64,000 nucleotides of DNA, from contig NZ_CP060713.1 in assembly GCF_014395785.1 (NCBI RefSeq), forward strand, positions 152,501-216,500, read 5' to 3'. How positions within the stretch are numbered: position 1 is the first letter of the stretch; each line of letters begins with the position of its first letter. Of the stretch, positions 48,230 through 58,222 are shown piece after piece. This DNA comes from Nocardioides mesophilus. Its GTDB lineage: Bacteria > Actinomycetota > Actinomycetes > Propionibacteriales > Nocardioidaceae. The position numbers and the translations under genes were made by a program. The notes under the pieces are model-generated. The model worked only from the letters and a program-made list of their open reading frames with translations. It made no database searches and had not been told where the DNA came from.

Positions 48230-49687
48230 TCAGCGGTCGCGGAGCCGGTGGACCGACTCGGCGAACGCATCCCCGCGAGCACCGTAGTTCGCGAACATGT
48301 CCATGGACGCGCATCCCGGGGCGAGCAGCACGGTGTCCCCTGGCTGGGCCAGGTCGGCCGCTGCACCGACGACGCGGTCCATGACTGAAGTGTCCCCGTC
48401 GTCGACCTCGATCACCCGGACATCGGGTGCGTGTCGCGCCAACGCGTCGGCGATCACACCGCGGTCGCGCCCCAGCAGGACGACGCCGCGCAGCCGGTCC
48501 CGCACCGCGGTGACCAGGTCGTCGAAGCCGGCGCCCTTGGCGAGCCCGCCGGCGACCCAGACCACCGGGTCGTAGGCCTGCAGCGACGAGCGCGCGGCAT
48601 GCGGGTTGGTCGCCTTGGAGTCGTCGACGTAGCGCACCCCGTCGACCAGGGCGACCTCGGCGATCCGGTGGCCGTCGGGCCGGAAGGCGCTCAGGCCGTC
48701 GCGCACGGCGGCGGCCGGGACGCCGTACGAACGGGCCAGCGCCGCGGCGGCGAGCGCGTTGGCGACGTAGTGGGGAGCCGGCGAGGCGAGGTCGGCGATC
48801 GTGCACAGCTCGGCGGCGGTGCTCGCCCGGTCCTCGATGAAGGCGCGGTCGGCGAGGACGTCCTCGACCAGTCCGACCATCCCGACGCCGGGGGTGCCGA
48901 GCGTGAAGCCGATCGCGCGGGCGCCCTCCTCGACGTCGGCGTCGCGGACCAGCTGCTCGGTCACCGGGTCCGCGACGTTGTAGATGCACGCGGTGCTGAC
49001 CCGCTCGTAGATGCGGCCCTTGTCGGCGGCGTAGTCGGCCATCCCGTGCGGGCCGGTGTACCAGTCGAGGTGGTCCTCGGCGACGTTGAGGACGGCGGCG
49101 GCTCCGGCGGCCATCGTGTGCGTGTAGTGCAGCTGGAAGCTGGACAGCTCGACGGCGTACACGTCGTAGGGCGTGGGGTCCATCACCGCCTCCACGATCG
49201 GCAGCCCGACGTTGCCGCAGGTGACGTGGCTGACCCCGGCCGCCGCGAGGATGGCGGCGAGCATCTGCACGGTGGTGGTCTTGCCGTTGGTGCCGGTGAC
49301 GCACAGCCAGGTGCCGGGGTGCTCGGGGTCGCGCAGCCGCCACGCGAGCTCGACCTCGCCCCACACCGGCAGGCCGCGCGCGTAGGCGGCGGCGAGCAGC
49401 GGAGCGGTGGGCGGCACGCCGGGCGAGGTCACCACCAGCTGTACGTCGTCGGGCAGGGCGTCCGCGGACGTGGCCCCGGGGCCGATCCGGACGTCGGCCC
49501 CCAGCACCTCGAGCAGGTGCGCCTGCTCCAGCTGCGCGGGGGTCGCGGACTCGGCGAGCACGCGCACGTGGGCGCCGACGTGCAGCAGGTTGTCGGCGGC
49601 CGCGAAGCCGGAGACCCCGACGCCGACGACGACCGCGCGCACGGCCTCCCAGGAGTCGTGGCGGCCGAGGTGCTCGAGCGCGCTCAC
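48230..49687 (-). CDS. murD: UDP-N-acetylmuramoylalanine-D-glutamate ligase
   Basis: Adds D-Glu to UDP-MurNAc-L-Ala. Seen: 485 aa. VVGVGVSGFAAADNL Rossmann start, ATP loop TGTNGKTTT (131-139), YVDDSKATNPHAA, and LLAPGCASMDMFANYGARGD near the C-terminus. The GTG start has a strong AGGAGGAGT site. 28 bp after mraY. Confidence 0.97.
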   Translation of the reverse strand: MSALEHLGRHDSWEAVRAVVVGVGVSGFAAADNLLHVGAHVRVLAESATPAQLEQAHLLEVLGADVRIGPGATSADALPDDVQLVVTSPGVPPTAPLLAAAYARGLPVWGEVELAWRLRDPEHPGTWLCVTGTNGKTTTVQMLAAILAAAGVSHVTCGNVGLPIVEAVMDPTPYDVYAVELSSFQLHYTHTMAAGAAAVLNVAEDHLDWYTGPHGMADYAADKGRIYERVSTACIYNVADPVTEQLVRDADVEEGARAIGFTLGTPGVGMVGLVEDVLADRAFIEDRASTAAELCTIADLASPAPHYVANALAAAALARSYGVPAAAVRDGLSAFRPDGHRIAEVALVDGVRYVDDSKATNPHAARSSLQAYDPVVWVAGGLAKGAGFDDLVTAVRDRLRGVVLLGRDRGVIADALARHAPDVRVIEVDDGDTSVMDRVVGAAADLAQPGDTVLLAPGCASMDMFANYGARGDAFAESVHRLRDR

Positions 49688-49715
49688 CGCACTCCTCCTG
49701 CTCGCCCGGACGCGC

Positions 49716-50780
49716 TCATGCCCCGGCCACCCACTCGGCGTAGAACACCCCGAGGCCGGTGGCCACGCAGAGCCCCGTGATGATCCAGAACCGGATCACG
49801 ATCGTGATCTCGGCCCAGCCCTTGAGCTCGAAGTGGTGCTGCAGCGGCGCCATCCGGAAGATCCGCTTGCCGCCGCTGAGCTTGAAGTAGCCGACCTGCA
49901 GGATCACCGACATCGTGATCATCACGAACAGGCCGCCGAGGATGGCGAGCAGGAACTCGGTGCGGGTCAGGATCGCCAGGCCCGCCAGCGCCCCGCCCAG
50001 CGAGAGCGACCCGGTGTCGCCCATGAAGATCTTGGCCGGGGAGGCGTTCCACCACAGGAACCCGAAGCAGGCCCCGGTCAGCGCCGAGGCGATCACCGCC
50101 AGGTCGAGCGGGTCGCGGACCTCGTAGCACTTGGTTCCCGGGCTGAGCACGCAGGACTGGTTGTTCTGCCAGATGTTCACCAGCGTGTAGGCGCCGAAGA
50201 CCATCGTCGAGGCACCGGTGGCCAGCCCGTCGAGGCCGTCGGTGAGGTTCACCGCGTTGCTGGCGCCGGCGATCATGACCAGGATCAGCAGCACGACCAG
50301 GACCGCGGGCAGCGTCCAACGCTCCATGTCGCGAGTGAACGAGATCGCCGTCGACGCCGGGGTGTTGCCGCGCTCGTCGGGCCGGGTCAGCGCGAGGGCG
50401 CCGAAGAGCACCGCGACGAGCGTCTGCCCGGCCATCTTGGCCTTGCTGCGCAGGCCGAGGCTGCGCTGCTTGGCGATCTTGATGTAGTCGTCGAGGAAGC
50501 CGACCGTGCCCAGGCCCACCAGCAGGAACAGCAGCAGCAGCCCGGACCAGGACGGCAGGTCCTGGGTGAGCAGCTTGGCCAGCGCGTAGGCCAGCACCAC
50601 CGAGATGATGATGACCAGCCCGCCCATGGTGGGCGTGCCCCGCTTGGTGTGGTGGGTGGTCGGGCCGTCGTCGCGGATCAGCTGGCCGTAGCCCTTGGTG
50701 ACCAGCACCCGGATCGCGACGCGGGTGCCGAGCAGCGTGAGCAGCAGCGACAGCCCGCCGGCGAGCAGGATCGCTCTCAT
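49716..50780 (-). CDS. mraY: Phospho-MurNAc-pentapeptide translocase (lipid I)
   Basis: Transfers phospho-MurNAc-pentapeptide to undecaprenyl phosphate. Seen: 354 aa, about ten hydrophobic helices; [50 protein letters not shown] and QHHFELKGW carry the catalytic Asp and His residues. ATG 50780 overlaps murF by 4 bp. Confidence 0.98.
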   Translation of the reverse strand: MRAILLAGGLSLLLTLLGTRVAIRVLVTKGYGQLIRDDGPTTHHTKRGTPTMGGLVIIISVVLAYALAKLLTQDLPSWSGLLLLFLLVGLGTVGFLDDYIKIAKQRSLGLRSKAKMAGQTLVAVLFGALALTRPDERGNTPASTAISFTRDMERWTLPAVLVVLLILVMIAGASNAVNLTDGLDGLATGASTMVFGAYTLVNIWQNNQSCVLSPGTKCYEVRDPLDLAVIASALTGACFGFLWWNASPAKIFMGDTGSLSLGGALAGLAILTRTEFLLAILGGLFVMITMSVILQVGYFKLSGGKRIFRMAPLQHHFELKGWAEITIVIRFWIITGLCVATGLGVFYAEWVAGA

Positions 50781-52240
50781 GGACGGTTCTCCTCGTTCGG
50801 CCCCGTCTCCCGGTCTGCCTCTGCGCCTGTCCCCGGGTCCGTCTCCGTGCCTGTCTCCGGGACGGGCTCCAGCAGCGCCTCGGCCACCCGCTCCAGGGCC
50901 GCGGCCCTGGACGCCTTGACCAGCACCACGTCGCCGGGGGCCAGGTGCTCGCGCAGCCAGGCCAGCGCCGCCTCGTGGTCGGGCACGAAGACCGACTCCC
51001 CGCCCCACGAGCCCTCCAGGCAGGCGCCCAGGTGCAGCGCGCGGGCCGGCTCCCCGACGACCACCAGCTGGTTGATGTCGAGCCGCACGGCCAGCCGGCC
51101 GACCGCGTCGTGCTCCTCGGTCGCCGCATCGCCCAGCTCGCGCATCTCGCCGAGGACCGCAATGGTCCGGGCGCCCCGGCCCCGGCCGAGGGCGGCGAGT
51201 GCCTTGAGCGCGGCGCGCATCGAGTCCGGGTTGGCGTTGTAGGCGTCGTTGACCACGGTCACGCCGTCGGCGCGCTCGTGCACCTCCATCCGCCAGCGGG
51301 AGGTGTTGCCGGCACCGCTGAGCGCCGCGGCGACCTCGTCCAGGCTCATCCCGAGGGAGAGTGCGGCGGCCGCTGCGGCGGCGGCGTTGCCGACGTGGTG
51401 CTCGCCGACCAGCTGCAGCCGGACGTGCTCACGCTCCCCGTCGACCTCCAGGTCGAGCTCGGCCCGGCCGCTGTCGTCGAGACGTACGCCGAGGGCGCGC
51501 ACGTCGGCGGCCTCGGACTCGCCGAAGGTGAACACCCGCGCCACCGTCCGGGCGGCCATCGCGGAGACCAGCCGGTCGTCGGCGTTCAGCACCGCCACCC
51601 CGTCGGCCGGCAGCGCCTCGACGAGCTCGCCCTTGGCCTGCGCGATCGCCTCCTGGGAGCCGAACTCGCCGAGGTGGGCCTTGCCCACGTTGAGGACCAC
51701 CGACACCTGCGGCGGCGCGATGGCGCAGAGGTCCCGGAGGTGGCCGATGCCGCGCGCCCCCATCTCGAGCACCAGGTAGCGCGTGGAGGTGTCGGCGCGG
51801 AGCACGGTCAGCGGCAGCCCGAGCTCGTTGTTGAAGGAGCCGAGGGTGGCGACGGTGGCGCCGCGCTTGCCGAGCACCTGGGCGAGGAGGTCCTTGGTGC
51901 TGGTCTTGCCCTGCGACCCGGTCAGCGCCACCACGGTGACCTCGGGGAGCCGGGTCAGCACGTGGCGGGCCAGGTCGGCCAGCGCGGTCAGCACGTCGTC
52001 GACGACCACGGCAGGGGCTCCAACCGGTCGTCGGGCCAGCACCGCCGCCGCCCCCGCGGCGAGCGCCTCGTCGACGTACGCGTGGCCGTCGACCCGCTCA
52101 CCCTCCACCGCCACGAACAGGCCGCCCTCCTCGGCGACCCGGCTGTCGATGAACGCGGGCGCCGTGACCACCGACCCCTGGTCGTCGTGCACGGAGCCGC
52201 CGACCACGGCGGCGATCTCGGACAGCGTCATCGGGATCAT
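50777..52240 (-). CDS. murF: UDP-MurNAc-tripeptide D-Ala-D-Ala ligase
   Basis: Adds D-Ala-D-Ala to complete the pentapeptide. Seen: 487 aa. ATP loop [11 protein letters not shown] (107-117), [11 protein letters not shown], and [16 protein letters not shown] 52240 overlaps murE by 4 bp; a second ATG is three codons on. C-terminal ~25 residues (Thr/Glu/Pro repeats) are a variable tail. Confidence 0.97.
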   Translation of the reverse strand: MIPMTLSEIAAVVGGSVHDDQGSVVTAPAFIDSRVAEEGGLFVAVEGERVDGHAYVDEALAAGAAAVLARRPVGAPAVVVDDVLTALADLARHVLTRLPEVTVVALTGSQGKTSTKDLLAQVLGKRGATVATLGSFNNELGLPLTVLRADTSTRYLVLEMGARGIGHLRDLCAIAPPQVSVVLNVGKAHLGEFGSQEAIAQAKGELVEALPADGVAVLNADDRLVSAMAARTVARVFTFGESEAADVRALGVRLDDSGRAELDLEVDGEREHVRLQLVGEHHVGNAAAAAAAALSLGMSLDEVAAALSGAGNTSRWRMEVHERADGVTVVNDAYNANPDSMRAALKALAALGRGRGARTIAVLGEMRELGDAATEEHDAVGRLAVRLDINQLVVVGEPARALHLGACLEGSWGGESVFVPDHEAALAWLREHLAPGDVVLVKASRAAALERVAEALLEPVPETGTETDPGTGAEADRETGPNEENRP

Positions 52241-53790
52241 CGGGCGTCCAGCTCCTCGCGCAGCACCGCACGGTCGTCGAAGGGGCGCACGGTGCCGCGC
52301 ACCTCCTGGCCGGTCTCGTGGCCCTTGCCGGCCACCACCAGCACGTCCCCGTCCCGGGCCATCCTGACCGCGAGCCGGATCGCCTCGCGACGGTCGCCCA
52401 CCTCGTGGACCTCGGCGCGCTCGGCGTCCGGGATCCGGGCGACCCCGGCCAGCACCGCGGCACGGATGCCGGCCGGCTCCTCGCCGCGGGGGTTGTCGTC
52501 GGTCACGACCAGCACGTCGGCCAGCCGGGCCGCGGTCTCCCCCATCAGCGGCCGCTTGCCGGTGTCGCGCTCGCCGCCGGCGCCGAGCACCACCAGCAGC
52601 CGGCCCGCGGTCTGCGGCCGCAGCGCGGCCAGCGCGGCCTGGACCGCGTCGGGCTTGTGCGCGTAGTCGACGACGGCCAGGAACCCCTGACCCGCGTCGA
52701 CCCGCTCGAGCCGGCCCGGCACGCCGCCGGAGGCGGTCATCCCGGCGGCGACCTGCCGCGGGTCGTAGCCGGCCTCGGCCAGCGCCGCGATCGCGCACAG
52801 CGCGTTGGAGACGTTGTAGCCGCCGGTCAGCGGCACCGAGGCCGGGAAGGCCATCCCGCCGGGGGTGTGCACGGTGAACGTGGACCCCTCGGGGCGTACG
52901 TCGACGTCCTCGGCCCACCAGTCGGCCTCGGAGCCGGTGACCGAGTAGGTGCGCACCGGGATCGGCGCCTCCGCGACCAGCCGGCGGCCGTGCTCGTCGT
53001 CGATGTTCACCAGCCCCAGCCGGGCCCGCGCCGGGGTGAACAGCGAGGCCTTGGCCGCGTAGTACTCCTCCTCGTCGGCGTGGAAGTCGAGGTGGTCCCG
53101 GCCGAGGTTGGTGAAGCAGGCGACGTCGAAGACCACGCCGTCGACCCGGCCCATCACCAGCGCGTGGCTGGAGACCTCCATGGCGCAGGCCTGGACCTGC
53201 TCCTCGACCATCACCGCGAACAGCGCGTGCAGGTCCGGCGCCTCCGGCGTGGTGAGCGAGGAGGCGACGTCGACCCCGTTGATGCGGGTGCCGACGGTGC
53301 CGATCACCGCGGTGCGGGTGCCGGCGGCGGTGAGCGCGCCCTCGGCGAGCCGGGTGGTGGTGGTCTTGCCCTGGGTGCCGGTCACCGCGACCAGGCGCAG
53401 CCGGTGGGCCGGGTCGCCGTAGATCTTGGCGGCCAGGGCGCCGACGACGGCGCGCGGCTGCCGCACCACGAGCACGGGGACCGGCAGGCCGCGGCACAGC
53501 TCGGCGCCGTCCGGGTCGGTGAGCACGGCCACCGCTCCGGCAGCGACGGCCTGGGCGGCGTACTGCGCGCCGTGCGAGCGGGCCCCGGCCGGGGCGACGT
53601 ACAGGTCGCCGGGCAGCACCCGCTGGGAGCTGATCGTGAGCCCGCGCACCTTGGTCTCGGTGTCCGCGGCCACCACCTCGGCGAGGTCCTCCCCGAGCCA
53701 GCCGCAGACGGTCCGCAGCGGCGTCGCGACAGGGTGGCGGGGACGCGTCGGGATCGGCTCGGGCACGGCGGAGAGGCTACCGGCGCTCAC
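52237..53790 (-). CDS. murE: UDP-MurNAc-L-Ala-D-Glu diaminopimelate ligase
   Basis: Adds the third residue of the stem peptide. Seen: 517 aa. ATP loop TGTQGKTTT (137-145); TDDNPRGEEP carries the DNPR motif of diaminopimelate-type (not lysine) enzymes. GHETGQEV near the C-terminus. The start is GTG at 53790, overlapping ftsI as GTGA; about 20 N-terminal residues are not conserved. Confidence 0.96.
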   Translation of the reverse strand: MSAGSLSAVPEPIPTRPRHPVATPLRTVCGWLGEDLAEVVAADTETKVRGLTISSQRVLPGDLYVAPAGARSHGAQYAAQAVAAGAVAVLTDPDGAELCRGLPVPVLVVRQPRAVVGALAAKIYGDPAHRLRLVAVTGTQGKTTTTRLAEGALTAAGTRTAVIGTVGTRINGVDVASSLTTPEAPDLHALFAVMVEEQVQACAMEVSSHALVMGRVDGVVFDVACFTNLGRDHLDFHADEEEYYAAKASLFTPARARLGLVNIDDEHGRRLVAEAPIPVRTYSVTGSEADWWAEDVDVRPEGSTFTVHTPGGMAFPASVPLTGGYNVSNALCAIAALAEAGYDPRQVAAGMTASGGVPGRLERVDAGQGFLAVVDYAHKPDAVQAALAALRPQTAGRLLVVLGAGGERDTGKRPLMGETAARLADVLVVTDDNPRGEEPAGIRAAVLAGVARIPDAERAEVHEVGDRREAIRLAVRMARDGDVLVVAGKGHETGQEVRGTVRPFDDRAVLREELDAR

Positions 53791-55613
53791 CACTCGACAC
53801 GTGGAGCGGGTGCCACCGAGCCGGTCGGGGGCACGGCGTACTTCTGGAGCACGTGGGTCATGATCTTGTTGAACGCCGGCCCGCCGACGCTGCCGCCACC
53901 GCCGCCCGCGGGGTTCTGCACCACGACGTAGACCAGGAACCGCGGGTCGTCGGCCGGGGCGAAGCCGGCGAAGGAGACGGTGAAGGTGCCGTCGTAGCAG
54001 CCGCACTTCGCACCGACCCGCTGCGCGGTGCCGGTCTTGCCGGCCACGCGGTAGCCCGGGATGGCCGCCGAGGGCGCGGTGCCCTCGTCGAGGTCGGTCA
54101 CCGCCTCCATCATCCCGGTGACCTGCCGGGCGGCCTTCTCGCTGATCACCCGTCGGGTCGTGGAGGTGGCCGAGCCGACCGTCTCCCCGGTCGAGGTGGT
54201 CGCGGTGCCCTTGACCAGGCTCGGCTGCACGTAGACGCCGCCGTTGGCGATGGTGTTCACCGCGGCGGCCATCTGCAGCGCGCTGACCGCGACGCCCTGG
54301 CCGAACGAGATCGTGTCCTTCTGGATCGGCAGCCAGTCGTGGAAGTCGGGCAGCACGCCGGCGGACTCCCCCTCGACGCCGACCCCGGTGCGCGAGCCGA
54401 GGCCGAACGCCTTGAGGTAGCGGTAGTAGGTCTTGTCCTTGATCTGGTCGGCGGCCAGCACGGTGCCGATGTTCGACGACTTGGCGATCACGCCGGTAAG
54501 CGTGAGGTGCAGCGTGTCGTGCACGAAGTAGTCGTGGATCACCCGGTCCGAGCGGGGCAGCACCGGCGGCACCGTGATCTTGGTCTGCGGGGTGACCAGA
54601 CCCTGGTCGAGCAGGGCCGCCATGGTCAGCACCTTGTTGACCGAGCCGGGCTCGTAGGCGTCACGGATCGCCCGGGAGCTGAGGTTGCCCTTGGTCGCCG
54701 AGCTCGGGTCGTTGGGGTCGAAGGTCGGGTAGTCGGCCACCGCGAGCGCCTCGCCGGTGCGGGTGTCCAGCACGATCGCCGAGCCGGAGTCGCCACCGGC
54801 GTTGGTGACGGTGGTGCGCAGCACCCGCTGGGTGTACCACTGCACGTCCCGGTCGATGGTCAGCGCGAGGTCGTGCCCGCTGCGGGGAGCGACGACCTCG
54901 TTGTCCCCGAGCGGGATCCGGTTGCCGCCGCCGGTCTCGTAGGTCGCCGAGCCGTCCACCCCGGAGAGCATCGGGTCGAACATCAGCTCCGCACCCTCGG
55001 CGGCCTTGCCCAGGTCGTTCATGAAGCCGACCAGGTTGGCGCCGACGTCGCGGGCCGGGTAGTCGCGCACCGGGTCGCGGCGGGTGTCCACGCCGCTGAA
55101 GCCGCGCGCCTTGATCTCGTCGAGGACCTCGTTGGCCAGCGTGGAGGGCACCCGGCGGGCGAGGTACTGGAAGCGGGTGTCCGGCTTGCGCAGCCGCGAC
55201 AGCACCTCGAAGTAGTCGACCGAGAGCCGCCGGGCGATGATCGTGGCGATCTCGCTGGCGTGCGGCTTGGTCATCGTGGGGTCGGCGACCAGCATCAGCC
55301 CGTCGACGCTCTCCGCGAGGGGTACGCCGTTGCGGTCGGTGATCGAGCCCCGGGTGGCCGGCAGCTCGACGGTCACGACCCCCTCGGCCTCCGCCCGGGC
55401 GACGTACGCCTGGGCGTCGATGCCCTGGATCTGGAACAGCCGCACGGCGAACACCGAGATCACCATCGCGACGATCAGGAAGCCGACCCTCAGCCGCAGC
55501 GCGGAGGCGCCGCGACGCGATCGCACCGGACGCCGCGGCCGGCGCGGGGGTGTCCGCTGCGGCGGTCGCGGTCGGGGCTCACCACCGGGGTGTGGTCGCC
55601 TGCCCTGCGTCAA
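53787..55613 (-). CDS. ftsI: Septal transpeptidase FtsI (PBP3)
   Basis: Class B penicillin-binding protein for septal cross-linking. Seen: 608 aa. Pro/Arg-rich cytoplasmic tail, one membrane helix (VGFLIVAMVISVFAVRLF), dimerisation domain, then SxxK active site in EPGSVNK (near 325), SxN in AKSSNIG, and KTG in VAGKTGTAQ (near 528). The start is TTG at 55613 with GGGGGAG 6 nt before; an in-frame GTG about 30 codons on is the alternative. Near ftsL, 3 bp after its stop. Confidence 0.96.
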   Translation of the reverse strand: MTQGRRPHPGGEPRPRPPQRTPPRRPRRPVRSRRGASALRLRVGFLIVAMVISVFAVRLFQIQGIDAQAYVARAEAEGVVTVELPATRGSITDRNGVPLAESVDGLMLVADPTMTKPHASEIATIIARRLSVDYFEVLSRLRKPDTRFQYLARRVPSTLANEVLDEIKARGFSGVDTRRDPVRDYPARDVGANLVGFMNDLGKAAEGAELMFDPMLSGVDGSATYETGGGNRIPLGDNEVVAPRSGHDLALTIDRDVQWYTQRVLRTTVTNAGGDSGSAIVLDTRTGEALAVADYPTFDPNDPSSATKGNLSSRAIRDAYEPGSVNKVLTMAALLDQGLVTPQTKITVPPVLPRSDRVIHDYFVHDTLHLTLTGVIAKSSNIGTVLAADQIKDKTYYRYLKAFGLGSRTGVGVEGESAGVLPDFHDWLPIQKDTISFGQGVAVSALQMAAAVNTIANGGVYVQPSLVKGTATTSTGETVGSATSTTRRVISEKAARQVTGMMEAVTDLDEGTAPSAAIPGYRVAGKTGTAQRVGAKCGCYDGTFTVSFAGFAPADDPRFLVYVVVQNPAGGGGGSVGGPAFNKIMTHVLQKYAVPPTGSVAPAPRVEW

Positions 55614-55616
55614 CGC

Positions 55617-56213
55617 TCACTCCCCCTGCTGTCCGGTCTGCTGGTCCTGCTGCTGCTTCTTTGTACCGGTTCGGTCCCCCGCCGCCGGGTCTGCCGCGCC
55701 GTGGCGCCCGGAGCGATCCGTGTGCGCCGGGGCCGGCGCGGGCACGATCACCTTGCGCGGGCGGAGGTTCGCCGGCAGCACCGCCGGCAGCGGGGTGACG
55801 CGGACCCCGTCGGTCGGGCCGGCCGGGACCAGCGGCCCCAGCACCTTGCCGTCGGAGAGCCGCAGGAAGGTGGGGCTGCTCGGCGCCACCATGCCCATGT
55901 CCCGCGCCTGGACCGCGAGCCGCTGCGGGTCCCGCAGCTGCTCCAGCTCCATCCGCAGCGACTGCTCGCGGGCGGCGAGCGCGTCGGCCCGGGTCTCCAG
56001 GGCGGTGGCCGCGAAGGACGCCTGCTGCATCGAGGTGTTGAAGGTGAGCAGCCCGGCGACGCCGAGCACCAGCAGCAGCGAGACCAGCATCACGAAGGGC
56101 ACCCGGGGCGCCCGGGTCCGGCGCCGGGGTACGACGGTGAGCCGGGCCCGGTCGACGGCTGCCTCGGCGATGCGCGGTGCACGCATCCGGGCCTGGTTGA
56201 TCAACGCGCTCAT
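55617..56213 (-). CDS. ftsL: FtsL-type septum protein
   Basis: 198 aa. Basic N-terminus, one membrane helix (VPFVMLVSLLLVLGVAGLLTF), a coiled coil (ALETRADALAAREQSLRMELEQLRD), then GMVAPSSPTFLRL and a long Pro/Ala/Gln-rich C-terminal extension (about 130-198) that is typical of actinobacterial FtsL-position proteins. Bitopic divisome protein of the FtsQBL group. ATG with GAGGGGGAA. Confidence 0.88.
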   Translation of the reverse strand: MSALINQARMRAPRIAEAAVDRARLTVVPRRRTRAPRVPFVMLVSLLLVLGVAGLLTFNTSMQQASFAATALETRADALAAREQSLRMELEQLRDPQRLAVQARDMGMVAPSSPTFLRLSDGKVLGPLVPAGPTDGVRVTPLPAVLPANLRPRKVIVPAPAPAHTDRSGRHGAADPAAGDRTGTKKQQQDQQTGQQGE

Positions 56214-56247
56214 GCCGTTCCCCCTCGTCGTGCTGTCTGCTGGCTGT

Positions 56248-57210
56248 TCATGCGACCGCTCCGGCGGCCCGGACCCGCTCCACCGCGCGCAGCCGGACCG
56301 AGGCTGCGCGGGGGTTCTGCTCGATCTCCGCAGGCGACGCCTTCTCGGCGCCGCGGGTGACCAGACGCAGCGCCGGCTCGCTGCCCTCGGGCACGAACGG
56401 CAGGTCCGGCGGCACCTCGCTGCGGGTCGCCTCGGCGAACGCGTGCTTGGTGATCCGGTCCTCGAGGGAGTGGTAGCTCATCACCACGACCCGGCCGCCG
56501 ACCCCGATCGCCTCGATGGCGGCCGGCAGCGCCCTGCGCAGCACCGACAGCTCGTCGTTGACCTCGATGCGCAGCGCCTGGAAGGTCCGCTTGGCCGGGT
56601 GACCACCGGTGCGGCGGGCCGGGGCCGGGATCGAGTCGCGGACCAGGTCGACCAGCCGCGCCGAGCGCGTGAACGGCTCCTTGGCGCGCTCCCGGACGAC
56701 CGCCTCGGCGATCCGGCGGGCGAACTTCTCCTCGCCGTACCACTTGAGGATCCGGGCGAGCTCCTCCACCGGGTACTCGTTGAGGATCTGCGCCGCGGTG
56801 GGGCCGGTGGTGTCGTTCATCCGCATGTCGAGCGGCGCGTCCTCGGCGTAGGCGAAGCCCCGCTCGCGGACGTCGAGCTGCATCGAGGAGACCCCGAGGT
56901 CGAAGAGCACGCCGTCGACGTGGGTCAGGCCGAGCTCGTCGAGCACGTCGCCCACCTCGTCGTAGACCGCGTGCACGAAGGTGACCCGCTCGCCGAACGG
57001 CGCGAGGCGGTCCCGGCTGAGCTCGAGGGCGTGGACGTCGCGGTCGATGCCGATCACGCGCGCCTCCGGGCACCGGGTCAGCACTTCCTCGGTGTGGCCG
57101 CCGAGGCCGAGCGTGGCGTCGACGAGGACGGAGCCGGGGCGCTGCAGGGGCGGCGCGACGAGAGCGACGACCCGGTCGAGGAGCACCGGGACGTGGCTGG
57201 GGCTGGGCAT
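56248..57210 (-). CDS. rsmH: 16S rRNA m4C1402 methyltransferase
   Basis: N4-methylates C1402 of 16S rRNA using SAM. Seen: 320 aa; [27 protein letters not shown] (SAM loop), [18 protein letters not shown] and [12 protein letters not shown], all family motifs. ATG 57210, 5 bp after the small membrane ORF. Formerly mraW. Confidence 0.98.
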   Translation of the reverse strand: MPSPSHVPVLLDRVVALVAPPLQRPGSVLVDATLGLGGHTEEVLTRCPEARVIGIDRDVHALELSRDRLAPFGERVTFVHAVYDEVGDVLDELGLTHVDGVLFDLGVSSMQLDVRERGFAYAEDAPLDMRMNDTTGPTAAQILNEYPVEELARILKWYGEEKFARRIAEAVVRERAKEPFTRSARLVDLVRDSIPAPARRTGGHPAKRTFQALRIEVNDELSVLRRALPAAIEAIGVGGRVVVMSYHSLEDRITKHAFAEATRSEVPPDLPFVPEGSEPALRLVTRGAEKASPAEIEQNPRAASVRLRAVERVRAAGAVA

Positions 57211-57215
57211 CCGAC

Positions 57216-57368
57216 CTAGCCCGCCAGCCGGATGAGCAGCAGCAGGACGCCGGCGAGCGCCGTCGAGGAGACGGCCGAGAAGACGATGACGGCCATCCCG
57301 TCCTTCACCTCGTGACGGACCCGTCGCACGGGCCTCCCGGAGGCTGCTCCGGTATAGGTGACGCTCAT
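57216..57368 (-). CDS. 50-residue single-helix membrane protein between mraZ and rsmH
   Basis: Reading from ATG 57368: [18 protein letters not shown], then [12 protein letters not shown] and [20 protein letters not shown], stop TAG. A basic N-terminal half is followed by one hydrophobic segment of about 24 residues. A GAGGGG site lies 8 nt before the ATG, and only 5 bp separates the stop from rsmH, so it is positioned as a coupled dcw gene. Too short for most gene callers. No function known; a divisome or wall-enzyme partner is an inference from location. Confidence 0.7.
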   Translation of the reverse strand: MSVTYTGAASGRPVRRVRHEVKDGMAVIVFSAVSSTALAGVLLLLIRLAG

Positions 57369-57587
57369 CGGTTCGACCCCTCAGTACGCGTGTGGTGCAA
57401 GGAAAGGGGCCCCGACTGCTTCGCCGAACCAGGTCCAGCGTCCGCCCACCTCCTGGGAAGTGACCTCTGGCACCGGGGAAGGTGTGTCAGATGTCGAGAG
57501 AGGAGCGGACGCAAGACCTCGTTCTGCGACTGCTGCCGTGGCCCCTGTGAAGTTGTGGTCGTGCACGGCCCCTGGTCGGGCCGCCGC

Positions 57588-58016
57588 TCAGAGTCCGGGG
57601 AAGACGTCCTCCGACAGGTCGGCGAACGCCTGCTCCTGGGACTCGGAGTAGGTCTGCCACGCCGCGCTGTCCCAGATCTCCACCCGGTTCATCGCGCCGA
57701 TGACGATGCAGTCCTTCGACAGCGACGCGTAGTCCCGCAGCATCGGCGGGATGGTCACGCGGCCCTGCTTGTCCGGCGTCTCGTCCGAGGCGCCGGCGAA
57801 GAACATCCGCACGTAGTCCCGTGCCGCCTTGTTGGTGACCGGCACCTCACGCAGCCGCTCGGTGAGCTTGCCGAACTCCTCCATGGACCACACGTAGAGG
57901 CAGCGCTCCTGCCCTCGAGTGACCACGAGACCCTCCGCAAGCTCGTCCCGGAACTTCGCCGGGAGGAACAGCCGCCCCTTGTCGTCGAGCCGGGGGGTGT
58001 AGGTGCCGAAGAACAT
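57588..58016 (-). CDS. mraZ: Transcriptional regulator MraZ
   Basis: DNA-binding repressor of the dcw cluster, two SpoVT-AbrB-type halves. Seen: 142 aa. [26 protein letters not shown] is the first half, and [16 protein letters not shown] the second. ATG with GGGGAGG. Four GTGGAG boxes with 10-bp spacing lie 41 bp upstream and overlap its promoter, consistent with autoregulation. 219 bp of apparently non-coding DNA follows before the small membrane ORF. Confidence 0.97.
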   Translation of the reverse strand: MFFGTYTPRLDDKGRLFLPAKFRDELAEGLVVTRGQERCLYVWSMEEFGKLTERLREVPVTNKAARDYVRMFFAGASDETPDKQGRVTIPPMLRDYASLSKDCIVIGAMNRVEIWDSAAWQTYSESQEQAFADLSEDVFPGL

Positions 58017-58056
58017 CTCCGCACCTCCCCGGTCCGCCGCGTTGAGGTTGCTTCTC

Positions 58057-58092
58057 CTCCACTGCGCTCCACCTTACTCCACATCACTCCAC
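58057..58092 (-). promoter_or_regulatory. MraZ-type box array in the mraZ promoter
   Basis: On the minus strand four perfect GTGGAG repeats at 58087-58092, 58077-58082, 58067-58072 and 58057-58062, each starting 10 bp from the next, so all face one side of the helix. MraZ is known to bind direct repeats upstream of its own gene. Confidence 0.8.
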
Positions 58093-58098
58093 CGTCAA
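58071..58098 (-). promoter_or_regulatory. mraZ promoter
   Basis: Minus strand TTGACG (58093-58098), 16-bp spacer, TAAGGT (58071-58076). The spacer is made of two of the GTGGAG boxes, so MraZ binding would block polymerase. Confidence 0.6.
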
Positions 58099-58222
58099 CC
58101 ATTTCCGCACCAGTTCGGCCCGGTTCTGCGGGGTTTTACGTTGGTCGCCGCGAGGCCCCGGACCCGCGTCGGCCCGGTGGCGCCCGCGGTGGCGCACGGC
58201 CGCTGCGGTCCGGGGCGGCGTG

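Noticed and set aside
57381-57566. 61-codon ORF in the mraZ-small ORF gap, minus strand
   Set aside because: No ribosome site, no domain or hydrophobic pattern, and composition unlike neighbours; treated as non-coding spacer.
58155-58216. 10-bp inverted repeat GCCCCGGACC / GGTCCGGGGC between mraZ and moxR
   Set aside because: Arms are separated by 42 bp in extremely GC-rich DNA; likely chance, though it lies between the two MraZ box sets.
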